Positions 62,101-64,000 of a DNA stretch of 64,000 nt are shown piece after piece (within the stretch, counting starts at the first letter, position 1; the number at the start of each line of letters is the position of its first letter). The DNA comes from Isoperla grammatica (taxonomy: Eukaryota; Arthropoda; Insecta; Plecoptera; Perlodidae), in assembly GCA_945910005.1 (NCBI GenBank), contig CAMDTW010000165.1:434001-498000 (forward strand), given 5' to 3'. A program made the position numbers and the translations under genes. The notes below the pieces were generated by a model that worked only from the letters and a program-made list of their open reading frames with translations, was not told the DNA's origin and did not search any database.

Positions 62101-64000
62101 CACGTACAGTCACCTTCACAAGCGAGGAAACATGAGTTGTCCTCATATGTTGCATGTAGTTGCTCTCATGTCACTGACTTAGCGCAGGGTTAATCTCGTA
62201 CAGTCACCTTAACAAGCGAGAAAACATGCGTTGTCTTTATATGTTGCATGTAGTTGCTCTCATGTCACTGACTTAGCGCAGTGTTTATCAAGTACAGTCA
62301 CCGTCACAAGCGAGGAAATATGCGTTGTCTTCATATGTTGCATGTAGTTGCTCTCATGTCACTGACTTAGCGCAGGGTTTATCAAGTACAGTCACCTTCA
62401 CAAGCGAGGAAACATGCGTTGTCTTCATATGTTGCATGTAGTTGCTCTCATGTCACTGACTTAGCGCAGGGTTTATCAAGTACAGTCACCTTCACAAGCG
62501 TGGAAACATGTGTTGTCTTTATATGTTGCATGTAGTTGCTCTCATGTCACTGACTTTGCGCTGGGTTTATCAAGTACAGTCACCTTCACAAGCGAGGAAA
62601 CATGCGTTTTCTTCATATGTTGCATGTAGTTGCTTTCATGTCACTGACTTAGCGCAGGGTTAATCTCGTACAGTCACCTTCACAAGCGAGGAAACATGAG
62701 TTGTCATCATATGTTGCATGTAGTTGTTCTCATGTTACTGACTTAGCGCAGGGTTTATCAAGTACAGTCACCGTCACAAGCGAGGAAACATGCGTTGTCT
62801 TCATATGTTGCATGTAGTGGCTCTCAAGTCTCTGACTTAGCGCAGGGTTTATCACGTAAAGTCACCGTCACAAGCGAGGAAGCATGCGTTGTCTTCATAT
62901 GTTGCATGTAGTTGCTCTCATATCACTGACTTAGCGCAGGGTTTATCACGTACAGTCACCTTCACAAGCGAGGAAACATGCGTTGTCTTCATATGTTGCA
63001 TGTAATTGCTCTCATGTCACTGACTTAGCGCAGGGTTTATCAAGTACAGTCACCGTCACAATAGAGAAAACATGCATTGTCTTCATATGTTGCATGTAGT
63101 TGCTCTCATGTCACTCACTTAGCGCAAGGTTTATCACGTACAGTTACCTTCACAAGCGAGGAAACATGCGTTGTCTTCATATATTGCATGTAGTTGCTCT
63201 CATGTCACTGACTTAGCGCAGGCTTTATCAAGTACAGTCACCTTCACAAGCGAGGAAACATGCGTTGTCTTCATATGTTGCATGTAGTTGCTCTCATGTC
63301 ACTGACATAGCGCAGGGTTTATCAAGTACAGTTACCTTCACAAGCGAGGAAACATGCGTTTTCTTCATATGTTGTATGTAGTTGCTCTCATGTCACTGAA
63401 TAAGGGCAGGGTTTATCAAGTACAGTCACCTTCACAAGCGAGGAAACATGCGTTGTCTTCATATGTTGCATGTAGTTGCTCTCATGTCACTGACCTAGCG
63501 CAGGGTTTATCAAGTACAGTCACCTTCACAAGCGTGGAAACATGTTTTGTCTTCATATGTTGCATGTAGTTGCTCTCATGTCACTGACTTTGCGCAGGGT
63601 TTATCAAGTACAGTCACCTTCACAAGCGAGGAAACATGCGTTGTCTTCATATGTTGCATGTAGTTGCTTTCATGTCACTGACTTAGCGCAGGGTTTATCA
63701 CGTACAGTCACCGTCACAAGCGAGGAAACATGCGTTGTCTTCATATGTTGCATGTAGTTGCTTTTATATCACTGACTTAGCGCAGGGTTTATCAAGTACA
63801 GTCACCGTCACAAGCGAGGAAACATGCGTTGTCCTAATATTTTGCATGTAGTTGCTGTCATGTCACTGACTTAGCGCAGGGTTTATCACGTACAGTCACC
63901 TTCACAAGCGAGGAAACATGCATTGCCTTCATATGTTGCATGTAGTTGCTCTCATGTCACTGACTTATCGCAGGGTTTATTAAGTACAGTCACCGTCACA
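62083..64000. repeat. Right-edge segment resembling left/transition domains
   Basis: Monomers with CTTAACAAGCGAG (about 62,210), GCAGTGTTTATC (about 62,280), GTTGTCATCATATG (about 62,701), GTAGTGGCTCTC (about 62,814) and CATGTAATTGC (about 63,000) are the left-domain set. From about 62,640 to the end the order follows 12,317-13,677 at a constant offset of 50,323 bp. The last bases carry the CTTATCGCAGGG monomer, which at 13,643 precedes the first core unit. Confidence 0.8.

Larger units (their letters stand above)
42407..64000. repeat. 94-bp satellite array, right arm
   Basis: The same 94-bp monomer, in the same orientation, resumes exactly at the phase where the left arm was interrupted (the last bases before the insertion are CTCTCA and the first after it are TGTCACTG). 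It continues to the end of the window, so the array extends beyond it. The left edge of the window also lies inside a monomer run, so neither end of the array is seen. Nothing other than satellite is present in this arm. Confidence 0.98.

Noticed and set aside
1..64000. CRISPR array
   Set aside because: The periodic structure has no repeat/spacer alternation, since the whole 94 bp is repeated. There are no cas genes and the context is eukaryotic.

Overview
The window is almost entirely satellite DNA from a eukaryote. A single 94-bp monomer family fills 1-38,095 and 42,407-64,000 (about 59.7 kb, roughly 635 monomers, all in one orientation). One 4.31-kb mobile element interrupts it at 38,096-42,406. 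There is no bacterial, phage or plasmid content, no rRNA or tRNA gene, no CRISPR array and no intact protein-coding gene that I can support. Eukaryotic origin is clear from the satellite with nested higher-order repeats, the long (TGTA)n microsatellite, and an AT-rich non-autonomous transposon. An invertebrate (arthropod or mollusc) is my guess from the texture of the transposon, but the sequence does not prove it.

Layout. (1) 1 to about 11,084: a left domain built of units of 27-31 monomers (2.5-2.9 kb). Its first 2.81 kb reappears almost unchanged 8,275 bp downstream. (2) About 11,085-14,159: a transition zone with a 20-monomer (1,881-bp) duplication. (3) 14,160 to about 62,082: the core domain. 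Its full higher-order unit is 60 monomers (5,646 bp), with shortened forms of 59, 53 and 42 monomers and one composite of 96. The units fall into two sequence classes, here called E and K, set apart by shared rare variants and ordered E-E-K-K-E-E-K-E-K. Recent tandem duplications of 3,951 bp and about 9.0 kb can be read directly from these variants. (4) About 62,083-64,000: a return to left/transition-type sequence, collinear with 12.3-13.7 kb at an offset of 50,323 bp. This hints at a third, ~50-kb level of repetition.

The insertion at 38,096-42,406 sits precisely in one core unit. Removing 4,311 bp restores the monomer exactly as seen in the uninterrupted units. The element has short imperfect inverted termini, a 116-bp subterminal repeat on the left, and a 51-bp minisatellite (about 9.8 copies) on the right with a near-palindromic core. 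Its AT-rich interior contains a (TGTA)21 run, a C20 run, a CpG-rich patch and an exon-like fragment on the minus strand with a plausible splice acceptor. No transposase, helicase or reverse transcriptase is visible, so it is probably non-autonomous.

Many short open frames of 69-108 codons occur across the satellite. They are mechanical products of a 94-bp period (94 = 3x31+1) and are not annotated as genes. No genes act together here. The interest lies in the architecture and evolution of a possible centromeric or heterochromatic array and in the unclassified element inside it.
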